57,311 nucleotides of DNA. Source: CAIWXH01 sp964555675. Lineage in GTDB: Bacteria; Chloroflexota; Chloroflexia; Chloroflexales; Chloroflexaceae. The DNA lies in contig CAZKTU010000011.1 of NCBI GenBank assembly GCA_964555675.1, forward strand, positions 1-57,311. Direction: 5' to 3'. The notes under the pieces are model-generated. The model saw only the letters and a list, made by a program, of their open reading frames with translations. It was not told the DNA's origin and did no database searches. This document shows positions 7,358-16,124 of this stretch, piece by piece. Every line of letters begins with the position of its first letter. The stretch's first letter is position 1. The position numbers and the translations under genes are program-made.

Positions 7358-7831
7358 CTACTTCTTGCGCTTGCGCTCGCGCCGGGCCTCACGGCGGCTG
7401 GTGGTGGCGACGGGGCGCGGGGTGGCGGGCTCGGGGTTGCCGGCGGGGATGCCGCGCGGCGGGCGCGGGGCCGACTTGAGGCCGCGGGCCTTGGCGTCGC
7501 GCTCGAGGCCGGGGAGCACATTGCGCATGTAGTAGAAGACATAGCCGGCCACGCCCAGCTCGACCAGGCCCTGGATCCAGAACCAGAGGCGCTGGTTCAT
7601 GGTGGGCACATTGAGCAGGCGCAGGGCCCCAAGCAGCACGCCCACGCTGCCGAGGATCATCAGCGCGATGCCGAGCTGCCGCATAAAGGTCTGGCGGGCG
7701 GGGTTGCGCTCGGTGTGCATGAAGTAGAGGTATGCGCCTGCGCCCACGCCGAGGATCTGTCCAAGAAAGAAGATCCATGCCAGGGGGCCAAACTGCGGAG
7801 CGGCCGTCGTAAAGTAGCTGAGGAACCCCAT
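7358..7831 (-). CDS. Four-helix membrane protein with basic tail
   Basis: A 157-residue protein that I do not recognise. Hydrophobic stretches near residues 15-35 (LAWIFFLGQILGVGAGAYLY), 52-70, 83-105 give three or four membrane helices. The last 40 residues are rich in Pro, Arg and Lys and end SRREARRERKRKK, so a strongly basic cytoplasmic tail is likely. It has its own strong promoter and terminator, so it is a single-gene unit. Function unknown. Confidence 0.65.
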   Translation of the reverse strand: MGFLSYFTTAAPQFGPLAWIFFLGQILGVGAGAYLYFMHTERNPARQTFMRQLGIALMILGSVGVLLGALRLLNVPTMNQRLWFWIQGLVELGVAGYVFYYMRNVLPGLERDAKARGLKSAPRPPRGIPAGNPEPATPRPVATTSRREARRERKRKK

Positions 7832-7879
7832 GGTGAGCGAGCCTCCAAAAAAAGATGCAACCGGCTGTGGAACGCGCCG

Positions 7880-7908
7880 ATTATAGCAGCGCCCTCACAG
7901 CCCGTCAA
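7880..7908 (-). promoter_or_regulatory. Strong sigma-70 promoter
   Basis: On the minus strand TTGACG (7903-7908), 17-nt spacer ending TGC, TATAAT (7880-7885). It drives the membrane-protein gene starting at 7831, with a leader of about 43 nt. Confidence 0.7.
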
Positions 7909-8011
7909 CAACACTCCCCGGCCCGATGCGACGCCGGCTATGGCTTTCTGCTGCGCCAGCGAGCGCCCACAGGCACGAACCGCGCAACAGGGTTTTGGGC
8001 CAATGACGGAA

Positions 8012-8040
8012 TTGTCAGCACTCTGCCATGTTGATAGGAT
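8012..8040 (+). promoter_or_regulatory. Candidate promoter of histidine kinase
   Basis: TTGTCA (8012-8017), 17-nt spacer, TAGGAT (8035-8040), about 75 nt before the kinase start. The hexamers deviate from consensus. Confidence 0.4.
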
Positions 8041-8116
8041 CCACATAACGCAAAAATCGGTTAAAATAGGGGCGCACGTGCGCAGCATAGCGCCGCAATC
8101 GAAACCGGCCACGTAG

Positions 8117-11100
8117 ATGAGCCAGCTGTTGTCAGAAGCATTTGATCTGGCCCAGTTCTCCCAGAGCCATCTGGCCAGGCTCGCCCTGGCCGCCAATCTG
8201 GGCGAGCTCAATCAGCTCGCCGAGGCGGCCCTGAGCGCGCTGCTGCCCGGCCGCGCGGGCCTCTTGCGCTGGCTCGACGGCCTCGCGCCGGGCGAACAAC
8301 CCGACGCGGCGCTGCTCGCTCGGCTGCGCACGGGCGCCGTCGCCGGCGACGAGGCGACCCAGGCGGCCTGCACGCCGCTGCGCGCCGCGGGCGAGCTGCT
8401 GGGCTATGTGCGGGTGAGCCCGCCCGACCTGAGCGCGGATCAAGAGCTTGGGCTCAGTCTGCTCGCCGCCATCCTCGCCCCGACCTACCTGGCCCTCAGG
8501 CACGCTCCGCCCCCGCCCCTCGAGCGGCGCAAGGCCGAGCTGCGCCAGGCCGTCGACCATCTGCGCAACGCGGTCTCGGTCGAGGCCCTGCTCAAGGAGT
8601 TCTGCGCTCTTTTGCGCACGGCCCTGCCCTTCGCGAGCAACGGCATCACGCTGCGCTACCGCGACAGCGACTGGCTCGAGATGGCCTATGTGATGACGGG
8701 CGACTATGCCGGGCGCGCGCCGATGTACTGGCGCGTCGACGCCGGCCTGGGCGGCCTGGTGATCAGCCTGGGCACGAGCCTCTATGTCGACTCCTACCTC
8801 GACGAGTGCGCCCGCCGCGGGATCACCCCGCTCTCGGACGTGAGCCCCTCGCCGATCTACGCCTGGATGGGCGTGCCGATGCGCGATAACGGCCTGATCT
8901 TCGGCGTCGTGACGGCCTTCGCCGACACATGGGGCCAGGCCCTCGACGCCGACGACCAGGCCCTGCTGATCTGGCTGACCGACGCGGTGAGCGGCCTGAT
9001 CCGCAGCGCCCAGCGCTACGAGCGGGTCGAGGAGGAGTCGCGCCGGCGCGAGGGCCTGATCAAGATCACCCGCGCGCTCAACTCGAGCCTCGACCCCGAG
9101 TATGTGCCCACCCTGATCGTCGAGCGCGCCCCCGTGCTGCTCGACGCCGAGGAGGGTTCGCTGCTCTTGCTCGACGAGGAGACCGGCGAGCTGGTCTTCC
9201 GGTACGCCGCCGGCCCGGCCGGCCAGCAGCTGCTCGGCCAGCGCCTGCCCCCCGGCAAGGGCATTGCGGGCTACGTCGCCAGCAGCGGCCAGGCCGCCAT
9301 CGTCAACAACGCCAGGGACGATGGCCGCTTCTACCGGGCGATGGACGGCGACACCGGCTTCCACACGCGCTCGATCCTGGCCGTGCCCCTGCGCGGGATC
9401 AACGGGGTCAGGGGTGTGATCGAGGTGCTCAACCGCCGTGACGACGCCCCCTTCACCGACGAAGATCGGGTCTTGCTCGAGGCCCTGGCCGACCAGGCCA
9501 TGATCGCCCTCGAGAACGCCCGCAAGTTCGCCAGCGTCGACCAGGCCCTCACCCGGCGGGTCCAGGACCTCGACCGCTCGAACGACCGCCTGCACAAGAT
9601 CCTGCGGGCCTCGAACGCCCTGCGCGCCGAGCGCCAGCTCGACGATCTGCTCAGCCAGATCGTCGGCGTCGTCAGCGAGAGCTCGGGCTTCCTCAGCGCC
9701 ATGATCGCCCTGGTCCACCGCGAGCGCGTGCCCGAGCCCTATCTGCTGCGCGCCGCCACGGCCGGGCCCACCGCCTCGGTCCTCTCCGAGGTCCGCGACC
9801 GCCGCCTGCCCCTGGCCCGCTTCGAGGCGATGCTGCGCCCCGAGTTTCGGCGCGGCAGCCTGACCTACCTGGTCGAGGGCCGCCACGACGACCACGCCTG
9901 GCTGCGGAGCCACTCGCTGGCCAACTTCGCGGGCGCCGACGACGAGCGCCCCGGCGGCTGGCAGGCCGGCGATACGCTCTTCTGTCTGCTGCGTAACAGC
10001 CGCGGCGAGCTGATCGGCCTGCTCGGCTTCGATAACCCCGAGGATGGTCTGCGCCCCGGCGAGGCTCAGGTCCAGATCCTCGAGATTCTCGCCAACCAGG
10101 CCGCCGCCGCAATCGAGAACGCCCGCCTCTACGCCGACCAGCAGTCGAGCCTCAATCGCATGCTCGCCCTCAACGGCCTGGGCCGGGCGATCAGCACCAC
10201 GCTGCGCTCGCCCCAGCAGATCTACGAGCTGACCGCTCGCGGCATGCAGGAGATGAGCGACGCCAACTGGGCGACGGTCTACCTGGGCGACCCCGCCGAG
10301 GGCGAGCTGAGCGCCAGCTTCCACACCGGCGGCGTGCCCTCGAACGAGGACGCCGCGGCCCAGCTCGCCCGCGAGGCTATTGCCGCCCGCCGCCCGGTCA
10401 GCAGGCCCCCTGGGCGCGACGGCGTCGGCGAGGTGCTGATCGGCATCCCCCTGCGCGGCTCGCGCCGGGCCCTCGGCGCGATCTGTGTCGGCTATAGCGA
10501 CGGCCAGCCGGGGGCCGCCGAGCTCGAGACGCTGATCCTCTTCGCCAGCCAGGCCGCGACGGCGGTCGAGAGTCTGCGCCTGCTCGGCGAGGTGCGCGAG
10601 GGCCGCGATCAGCTCGCCTCGATCATGGCTTCGACCCGCGAGGGCATGCTGCTCGTCAACGACGATGGCCGGGTGGCCGTGGCCAACGGGGCCTTCGTGC
10701 TGCTCTCGGGCACCGACGACTGGCCCGAGGCCGCCAATACGCCGACCGACCTGGGCGACCTGCCGATGGGCTTGCTGCTCGAGCGCTGGCAGGCTGCCGC
10801 GAACTTCCCGCCCGTCGAGTTCGAGCAGCTCTGCACGGGCGTCGCTATGGTCGCCGACGGCCTCGAGATCTTCGTGCGCGGCCAGCTCACCAGTATGCAC
10901 GCCGGCTCGCGCTCGCTCGAGTGGACGGTGCTGCGGGCCACCCGCGAGGGCGCCAGCCCCCTCGACCTGCCGGACGCGGCAGACGAGCGCCGCTGGCCGA
11001 TCTTGCTCACCGCGCGCGACATCACCGCGGCCAAGGAGACCGAGCGCCTGCGCAACGACCTGACCAGCATGATGGTCCACGACCTGCGCAGCCCGCTGAC

Positions 11101-11803
11101 CAGCATCATGACCTCGATCGACATGATCTTCCGCGGCATCACCGGCGACGTGACGAGCACCCAGCGCGAGATCCTGACGATCGCCTACACCAGCGCCCAG
11201 AACCTGCTCAATATGGTCAACCTGCTGCTCGACATCAGCAGGCTCGAGGGCGGCCGCATGCCCCTCGACCTGACCGCCCTGGCCGTCGAGGGCCTGGTCG
11301 AGCGGGCGGCCGGCCGCATGAGCGTGATCGCCCGCAATAAGCATATTGCGATCGATGTGGTCGTCTCGCCAGGGGCCGCCTATGTCTACGCCGACAGCGA
11401 GCTCGTGCTGCGCGTGTTGCAGAACCTGCTCGATAACGCCCTGAAGTTTAGCCCCAAGGGCAGCACGATCATCATCTCCGCCGAGTCGGTCCCCGGCGAC
11501 GCCGACGCGCCCCCCGCCACCCCCCAGCCCGACGACGCCCCCTATAGCATGGACGCCCAGCGCGCCGTGCGCTTTGCGGTGCGCGACGCGGGCGTGGGCA
11601 TCAAGCAGGCCGACCTCGAGAAGATTTTTACCAAGTTCGGCCAGGCCGGCAACAGGCGCAATGCCGGCAGTGGCCTGGGCCTCACCTTCTGCAAGCTCGT
11701 GGCCGAGGCCCACGGCGGCACCATCGGCGTCGAGAGCACCCCCGGCCTCGGCAGCACCTTCTTCTTCACCCTGCCGGCCGCCGTCTTCGAGGACGAGGTG
11801 TAG
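8117..11803 (+). CDS. Multi-GAF/PAS sensor histidine kinase
   Basis: A 1228-residue soluble sensor kinase. About four GAF-type modules precede the kinase: near residues 145-300, 310-470 (with the conserved SILAVPLRG...GVIEVLN core), 490-670 and 680-820. A PAS-like segment follows (about 835-975, beginning LASIMASTREGMLLVN). The dimerisation helix carries His988 (MMVHDLRSPLTSI), the N box is NLLDNALKFSP (about 1102), and the ATP lid motifs are DAGVGIKQADLEKIFTKF and GSGLGLTFCKLVAEAHGG. No transmembrane segment is visible, so it is cytoplasmic and probably senses small ligands or redox state. No receiver gene follows in the same direction; the CheY-like gene at 12360-12767 converges on it and is a possible partner. 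The start ATG 8117 has no clear ribosome binding site. Confidence 0.92.
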   Translation: MSQLLSEAFDLAQFSQSHLARLALAANLGELNQLAEAALSALLPGRAGLLRWLDGLAPGEQPDAALLARLRTGAVAGDEATQAACTPLRAAGELLGYVRVSPPDLSADQELGLSLLAAILAPTYLALRHAPPPPLERRKAELRQAVDHLRNAVSVEALLKEFCALLRTALPFASNGITLRYRDSDWLEMAYVMTGDYAGRAPMYWRVDAGLGGLVISLGTSLYVDSYLDECARRGITPLSDVSPSPIYAWMGVPMRDNGLIFGVVTAFADTWGQALDADDQALLIWLTDAVSGLIRSAQRYERVEEESRRREGLIKITRALNSSLDPEYVPTLIVERAPVLLDAEEGSLLLLDEETGELVFRYAAGPAGQQLLGQRLPPGKGIAGYVASSGQAAIVNNARDDGRFYRAMDGDTGFHTRSILAVPLRGINGVRGVIEVLNRRDDAPFTDEDRVLLEALADQAMIALENARKFASVDQALTRRVQDLDRSNDRLHKILRASNALRAERQLDDLLSQIVGVVSESSGFLSAMIALVHRERVPEPYLLRAATAGPTASVLSEVRDRRLPLARFEAMLRPEFRRGSLTYLVEGRHDDHAWLRSHSLANFAGADDERPGGWQAGDTLFCLLRNSRGELIGLLGFDNPEDGLRPGEAQVQILEILANQAAAAIENARLYADQQSSLNRMLALNGLGRAISTTLRSPQQIYELTARGMQEMSDANWATVYLGDPAEGELSASFHTGGVPSNEDAAAQLAREAIAARRPVSRPPGRDGVGEVLIGIPLRGSRRALGAICVGYSDGQPGAAELETLILFASQAATAVESLRLLGEVREGRDQLASIMASTREGMLLVNDDGRVAVANGAFVLLSGTDDWPEAANTPTDLGDLPMGLLLERWQAAANFPPVEFEQLCTGVAMVADGLEIFVRGQLTSMHAGSRSLEWTVLRATREGASPLDLPDAADERRWPILLTARDITAAKETERLRNDLTSMMVHDLRSPLTSIMTSIDMIFRGITGDVTSTQREILTIAYTSAQNLLNMVNLLLDISRLEGGRMPLDLTALAVEGLVERAAGRMSVIARNKHIAIDVVVSPGAAYVYADSELVLRVLQNLLDNALKFSPKGSTIIISAESVPGDADAPPATPQPDDAPYSMDAQRAVRFAVRDAGVGIKQADLEKIFTKFGQAGNRRNAGSGLGLTFCKLVAEAHGGTIGVESTPGLGSTFFFTLPAAVFEDEV

Positions 11804-11941
11804 CTTCCGCCCCCCTGGCGCGCGAAGCACGTGCCGTCATGCCTACCCGAGTCCGGGACAATCGTAGGGGGGGCCATGGCCGCGGCCAGGCGATATAATG
11901 GCCGCTACAGGCATATCACATCACTACACCGGAGCACCCCT

Positions 11942-12286
11942 ATGCCATCCCCTTCCCTTGACGACCTCGCCATCACCCAGGCGGCCCTGGCCGGCCTCGA
12001 GCAGCGGGTCACGACGCTGACTCTGGCCGTCGAGCGCCAGAGCGCCCAGATCGGACGCGTCGCCGATCTGCTGGTCGACCTGCGCAACCGCTGCGATTGG
12101 AACGCGGCCCAGGCCGGCGAGCTGCTGCGCATCCTCGCCACCGGCATCCGCGAGCTTCGCGAGACCCAGATCTACAGCCTGCTGGCCGAGGGCCCCGTGA
12201 GCCTGGCCGAGCTCGCCCAGCTCCAGACGGTCGCCGGCGAGCTCCAGGAGCACGTCCCGCAGCGCGGGTCGCCCTGCATCGCGTAG
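11942..12286 (+). CDS. Small helical protein downstream of kinase
   Basis: A 114-residue protein with no recognised family. Residues 10-45 (beginning ITQAALAGLEQRVTTLTLAV) show heptad-like leucine spacing, so a coiled coil is likely, and the rest is mostly helical. GGAG precedes ATG 11942 by 8 nt, and a TATAAT at 11894-11899 could serve as -10. It lies 138 nt after the histidine kinase and ends before a perfect hairpin terminator. It may be an accessory of the kinase, but nothing in the sequence proves that. Confidence 0.6.
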   Translation: MPSPSLDDLAITQAALAGLEQRVTTLTLAVERQSAQIGRVADLLVDLRNRCDWNAAQAGELLRILATGIRELRETQIYSLLAEGPVSLAELAQLQTVAGELQEHVPQRGSPCIA

Positions 12287-12322
12287 GAGGTCGCGCTCTT
12301 CGCAGCGCGCGTGTTCATCAGT

Positions 12323-12355
12323 ATGGGGCCGGTCGCTTCAAGCGACCGGCCCCAT
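12323..12355. terminator. Bidirectional hairpin terminator
   Basis: ATGGGGCCGGTCGCTT (12323-12338) pairs perfectly with its complement at 12340-12355. It separates two convergent genes and can end both transcripts, although flanking T runs are short. Confidence 0.75.
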
Positions 12356-12359
12356 CGGT

Positions 12360-12767
12360 TTAGACCAGCCTGCGCACCGTGGCGACCAGGTCATCGACGT
12401 TGAAGGGCTTGCTGATGATCTGGGTCGGGCCGGCGTGCTCGAGCTCGAGGGCGCTCAGGACCCCGGCGGTCATCATCACCACCGGGATGCTGGCCAGGGC
12501 GGCGTCACTCTGCAGCAGGGCCAGCAAGTCGAGCCCGCTCATATCAGGCATATACAGGTCGAGCAGCATAAGATCGGGGCGCTGCGCGGCGAGCAGATGC
12601 AGCGCATCGCGCCCGCCGGTCGCCGTCAGCGTCTCGTAGCCCTCGTCGGCGAGCACCTCAGCCACTACTTCGATGATAGTCGGCTCGTCGTCGATGATCA
12701 GGATGGTTGACACGGCGGGCTCACTTCCGCTGGGGTACTCTATGCGCGAAATAGTCTGAGAGGTCAT
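12360..12767 (-). CDS. CheY-like single-domain response regulator
   Basis: A 135-residue stand-alone receiver. All key residues are present: the acidic pair in ILIIDDEPTI, the phospho-acceptor Asp in LMLLDLYMPDMSGLDLL, the switch Thr in VVMMTAG and the Lys in IISKPFNVDD. There is no output domain, so it acts by protein contact or as a phosphorelay intermediate. The first 19 residues before VSTILIIDD are not part of the fold, so a GTG start near 12710 is an alternative. It is convergent with the multi-GAF kinase region and lies just downstream of the FHA/kinase-like gene on the same strand, but has its own promoter. Confidence 0.88.
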   Translation of the reverse strand: MTSQTISRIEYPSGSEPAVSTILIIDDEPTIIEVVAEVLADEGYETLTATGGRDALHLLAAQRPDLMLLDLYMPDMSGLDLLALLQSDAALASIPVVMMTAGVLSALELEHAGPTQIISKPFNVDDLVATVRRLV

Positions 12768-12786
12768 TAGTTGAGGTTTCGCCCAT

Positions 12787-12814
12787 ATCGTACCATAGTG
12801 GTACGCCCTGTCAA
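12787..12814 (-). promoter_or_regulatory. Promoter with palindromic operator in spacer
   Basis: On the minus strand TTGACA (12809-12814), 16-nt spacer, TACGAT (12787-12792). The palindrome CGTACCA-TAG-TGGTACG (12789-12805) fills the spacer and overlaps the -10. It should control the CheY-like gene. Confidence 0.55.
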
Positions 12815-12822
12815 CCAGTTAT

Positions 12823-15800
12823 TTACCTTGGCACATCGATGCGCGGGCGCACCCAGTAGACCCCGCTCGGCGACGGCTGGCCATCGCCGCTGGTGCGCAG
12901 GATCAGCTTGCCGCCCCGCCCGCTCAGGGCCGAGAGGTCGACGAAGATCGGCAGCAGCGTACCGTCGGGGGTCTTGGAGCCCTGGTAGAGGATCTGGCCC
13001 TCGAAGCTCACCGTCACCGTGACGCTCTGGGCCGCCGCGCCCTGCGGGAAGCCCACTGCCGCCACGAAGATCTGCCCGTTCTGGAGGGGCTGTAGCGTGT
13101 ACTCGCCCTCGATGAACGGCCCGGCGGTCGGATCGGCGCCCTGGCGCGGCTGGGCCTCGGCGGGCGGCACCATCTGGAGCAGGTCCTCATAGGGCTGCCC
13201 ATCTTCGAGCGTAGCGTCGCTGATCGCCGCCCAGCCGCCCCGGTCGGCCCCGAAGAAGGGGCGTCCGAAGCTGGTTGTCCCGCCATCGGTGCGCCAGAGC
13301 GCCCTGGGGGCCTCGCCTGCGGCCAGGTCGATCGTCGCTCCGCCGCTCGGCGGAGCAGCCGTGGGCAGCACGGCTGTGGGTTGCACGGCCGTAGGCTGCA
13401 CGGCTGTGGGCGGCACGGCTGTGGGCGGCACGGCTGTGGGCGGCACGGCTGTGGGCGGGATGGTGGTGGGGGTCGGCAGCGGGGTGAGGGTCGGCGCCAG
13501 GGTGGCCGTGGCTGCAGGCAGCGGCGTCGCCGTGGGCGGGGCCACGCTCACCCGGGCGATAACGACCGTCTCGCGCCCGCCTGGGGCGATGGCGGTGAGC
13601 CGGAAGTCGGTGGTCTGTTCCGGCCGAAACTGGCGCTGCCCCTCGGCGGGGACATCACCGAACTGCTCGATGAAGACCCGCTCGGCCCCGCTCACGCGCC
13701 AGCTGATCAGGACCAGCTCGCCGGGCGCGATCAGGGCGGGCTCGGCGGTGAAGATCTCGACGGTAGGTGCGCCGGGCAAGGGGGTGGGGAACGGGGTCAG
13801 GGTGGGCGGGATCGGCGTCACGGCGGTTGTCGGGGCGACGGCCGAGTCGCCGTCGTCGCGGTTCCCGAAGATGGCCCATGCGCCCAGGGCCAGGAGCAGA
13901 GCCAGGGCCGCCAGGGCCGCCAGGGGCACCCAGGGCGGCAGCGTGGCCTGGTGGACGATCTGCGCCTCGGCGGCGGCGGCCTCGCGCTGGCCGTCGTCGG
14001 CCCGCACGGTGAACGAACGCTCCTCGGGGCCGCCGAACAGACGCCCGGCTGCCTCGACCCGCAGGCCGACCCGGGCCGACTCGCCGGCCTCGAGGGTGAC
14101 CTCGTCCCGCTCGAGGGCGTAGCCGAGCATCTCGTCCTCGTCCTCGAAGCTCAGGACATAGCTGGCCGCCGCGTTGCCCTGGTTGCGCACCAGGATCTGA
14201 TACTCGGCCGCGGCCTGAGTCTCGGCGCGGGGGGGCGCGATGCGCATATCGAGGGCCTTGAAGGGCAGCACCGTCCAGCGCAGGCGGGCCACCCCCGCCT
14301 CGGCCCCGCTCAGGTTGCGGGCGCGCACGACGACGTTATAGTCGCCGGCCAGGGCATCGGCGGTGCGCGGGGGGGTCACAGTCAGGCTGGCGGCGGCCTG
14401 GGCCCCCGGCTCGAGCAGAATCACCTGCTGGTCGGCCTCGCGCAGCCATGCGCCCGGCACGCCCTCGACCGAGAGCGCGACCTCGGCGGGGGTCGAGCCC
14501 GTATTGATCAGGCGCAGCGGCACCATGGCCGGGGCCCCGGGGGTGAGCGTGAGCCGCTCCTGGTCGACCCGCAGCTCGACGCGGCCGGGGACCGGCGCGG
14601 GCGGCGGCGGCACGACGGCTGTGGCGGCGGCCCCGCTGAGCAGCCCCGAGAGCAGGCCGTCGTCGGCGGGGGCCTGGCCCGGCGCCGGCGCGAGGCGCAG
14701 GATGAACGGGCCGACCTTCAGGGTCGCCGTCGGGTCCCAGGGCGTCGTAAGGTTCGGCGCGAGCCGCGTCGCGCCGATGAAGCTGCCATTGGCCGAGCCG
14801 AGGTCGGTGAGGGTGACCCGCTGGCCGTCCCAGTCGATGCGCAGGTGCTCGCGCGAGATCTGGGGGTCGTCGAGGAACAGATCGCGCTCGGGGGCGCGCC
14901 CGACGCTGACTGTGCCCGCGGCGAGGTCGGCCTCGCGCAGGACGGCGCCCTGGGGGCCGAGGACCTGTACGCGCGGGGCGGGGGCCGCGCTGATCGGCGC
15001 CGTGACGCGCTGGGTGGGCTGCTCGTTCACCGAAGGCGCCGGGAGCGGCGCGACGAGCAGGGTGGGCGCGGGCGGCGGGGGCGCGATGCCCCCGGCGGCC
15101 TGGCGCAGGGCCGCGGCGAGGGCCGATGCGTCGGAGTAGCGCTCTTCGGGCAGCTTGGCGAGACAGCGCAGGGCGATGGCCTCGACCGCCGCGGGCACCT
15201 GGGGGCGCACCAGGCGCGGCGGCACGGGCCGCGTACGCAGGTGTTTCTCCACGGCGGCCTCGACCGTGCGCACGTTAAAGGGCGGCACGCCCACGAGCAG
15301 CTCGTAGAGCACCACGCCAAGGCTATAGATATCGGAGCGGCCGTCGATGGCCTGGCCGCGACACAGCTCAGGCGAGAGGTAGGCCGGGACGCCGAAGGCC
15401 TCTTCGGGCAGGACGCCGGCGACCCCGAGGTCGGTCAGCTTGAGCGTCAGGGCGCCGTCGCCGGGGCGCTGCTCGAGCCAGAGGCTCTCGGGCTTGATCG
15501 CGCCGTGGACGAAGCCGGCGGCGTGAGCTGCGGCGAGGCCGTCGGCGGCCTGGGCAAGTAGTTCGAGGCGGGTCGGCAAAGGAAGGGCTTCGCGTACGTT
15601 TACTTCCATTAGTGCGCGCAGGCTGCCCCCCGCCAGCTGCTCGGTGGCGAGGAAGAGGCGGCCATCCTCGTCGCCCACGTCGTAGAGGGCCGCGATATGG
15701 GGATGGCGCAGGTTGGCGAGATCGCGGAGGGCGGCGAGCAGCCGCGGCTGGATGCCCGGGCGGCCAAGCAGGGCGGGGTCAAACAGCTTGATCGCTGCCG

Positions 15801-15909
15801 TTCGCCCGAGGCGAATGTGGCGACCAGTGTAGAGGTGGCCCGTCGGGCCGGCGGCGATCAGCGCGTCGAGCTGGTAGTTGCCCAGCGATCGGCCAATTAG
15901 CTCAGTCAT
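12823..15909 (-). CDS. FHA-containing Ser/Thr kinase-like protein, probable pseudokinase
   Basis: A 1028-residue membrane protein. Residues 8-275 form a protein-kinase fold: the P-loop is degenerate (AAGPTG, 19-24), Lys41 (TAAIKLF) and the metal Asp160 (TDLG) are kept, and the APE-like SPEL and DIYSLGVVLYELL follow. The catalytic loop reads HGAIKPES (135-142) where active kinases have HRDxKxxN, so the catalytic Asp and the Asn are both missing. An FHA domain follows (about 310-400, with SVGRAPERDLFLDDPQISREHL). Beta-sandwich modules, one transmembrane helix (LAALAALALLLALGAW), a PPTAV-repeat linker and an extracellular C-terminal domain complete it. A second start would be TTG 15930. It probably recognises phospho-Thr proteins and signals across the membrane without phosphotransfer. 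Confidence 0.88.
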   Translation of the reverse strand: MTELIGRSLGNYQLDALIAAGPTGHLYTGRHIRLGRTAAIKLFDPALLGRPGIQPRLLAALRDLANLRHPHIAALYDVGDEDGRLFLATEQLAGGSLRALMEVNVREALPLPTRLELLAQAADGLAAAHAAGFVHGAIKPESLWLEQRPGDGALTLKLTDLGVAGVLPEEAFGVPAYLSPELCRGQAIDGRSDIYSLGVVLYELLVGVPPFNVRTVEAAVEKHLRTRPVPPRLVRPQVPAAVEAIALRCLAKLPEERYSDASALAAALRQAAGGIAPPPPAPTLLVAPLPAPSVNEQPTQRVTAPISAAPAPRVQVLGPQGAVLREADLAAGTVSVGRAPERDLFLDDPQISREHLRIDWDGQRVTLTDLGSANGSFIGATRLAPNLTTPWDPTATLKVGPFILRLAPAPGQAPADDGLLSGLLSGAAATAVVPPPPAPVPGRVELRVDQERLTLTPGAPAMVPLRLINTGSTPAEVALSVEGVPGAWLREADQQVILLEPGAQAAASLTVTPPRTADALAGDYNVVVRARNLSGAEAGVARLRWTVLPFKALDMRIAPPRAETQAAAEYQILVRNQGNAAASYVLSFEDEDEMLGYALERDEVTLEAGESARVGLRVEAAGRLFGGPEERSFTVRADDGQREAAAAEAQIVHQATLPPWVPLAALAALALLLALGAWAIFGNRDDGDSAVAPTTAVTPIPPTLTPFPTPLPGAPTVEIFTAEPALIAPGELVLISWRVSGAERVFIEQFGDVPAEGQRQFRPEQTTDFRLTAIAPGGRETVVIARVSVAPPTATPLPAATATLAPTLTPLPTPTTIPPTAVPPTAVPPTAVPPTAVQPTAVQPTAVLPTAAPPSGGATIDLAAGEAPRALWRTDGGTTSFGRPFFGADRGGWAAISDATLEDGQPYEDLLQMVPPAEAQPRQGADPTAGPFIEGEYTLQPLQNGQIFVAAVGFPQGAAAQSVTVTVSFEGQILYQGSKTPDGTLLPIFVDLSALSGRGGKLILRTSGDGQPSPSGVYWVRPRIDVPR
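13352..13457. repeat. 15-nt coding repeats (PPTAV linker)
   Basis: About seven imperfect 15-nt units, read as GGCGGCACGGCTGTG on the plus strand, encode the PPTAV/QPTAV pentapeptides between the membrane helix and the extracellular domain of the kinase-like protein. Such arrays expand and contract easily and are likely to vary between strains. Confidence 0.75.
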
Positions 15910-16124
15910 GGAAGGTTCATTGCAGGGCAAAGCCCCGTTCAGCGTGCGAATCCGACCTCAGCCTGTAGTAGGCTGCATTGTACGCGATTATGCTCGAATG
16001 TGGGGCGGGTGGTATTGACCGTCATGATACACTAGACCCCACCTCGAAACTACACACCATACTGGGCTTCGTACATAACCCTGTCGCACAGACGGCAGAG
16101 CTTTCGTCCCAAGAGAGGCTACGA

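Noticed and set aside
8132..11830. 1232-codon open frame antisense to the histidine kinase
   Set aside because: It is a GC-driven shadow of a gene with all kinase motifs; composition is His/Gly/Arg-rich without any domain.
13381..15561. 726-codon open frame antisense to the kinase-like gene
   Set aside because: Shadow of the kinase/FHA gene; low-complexity Arg/Gly protein.
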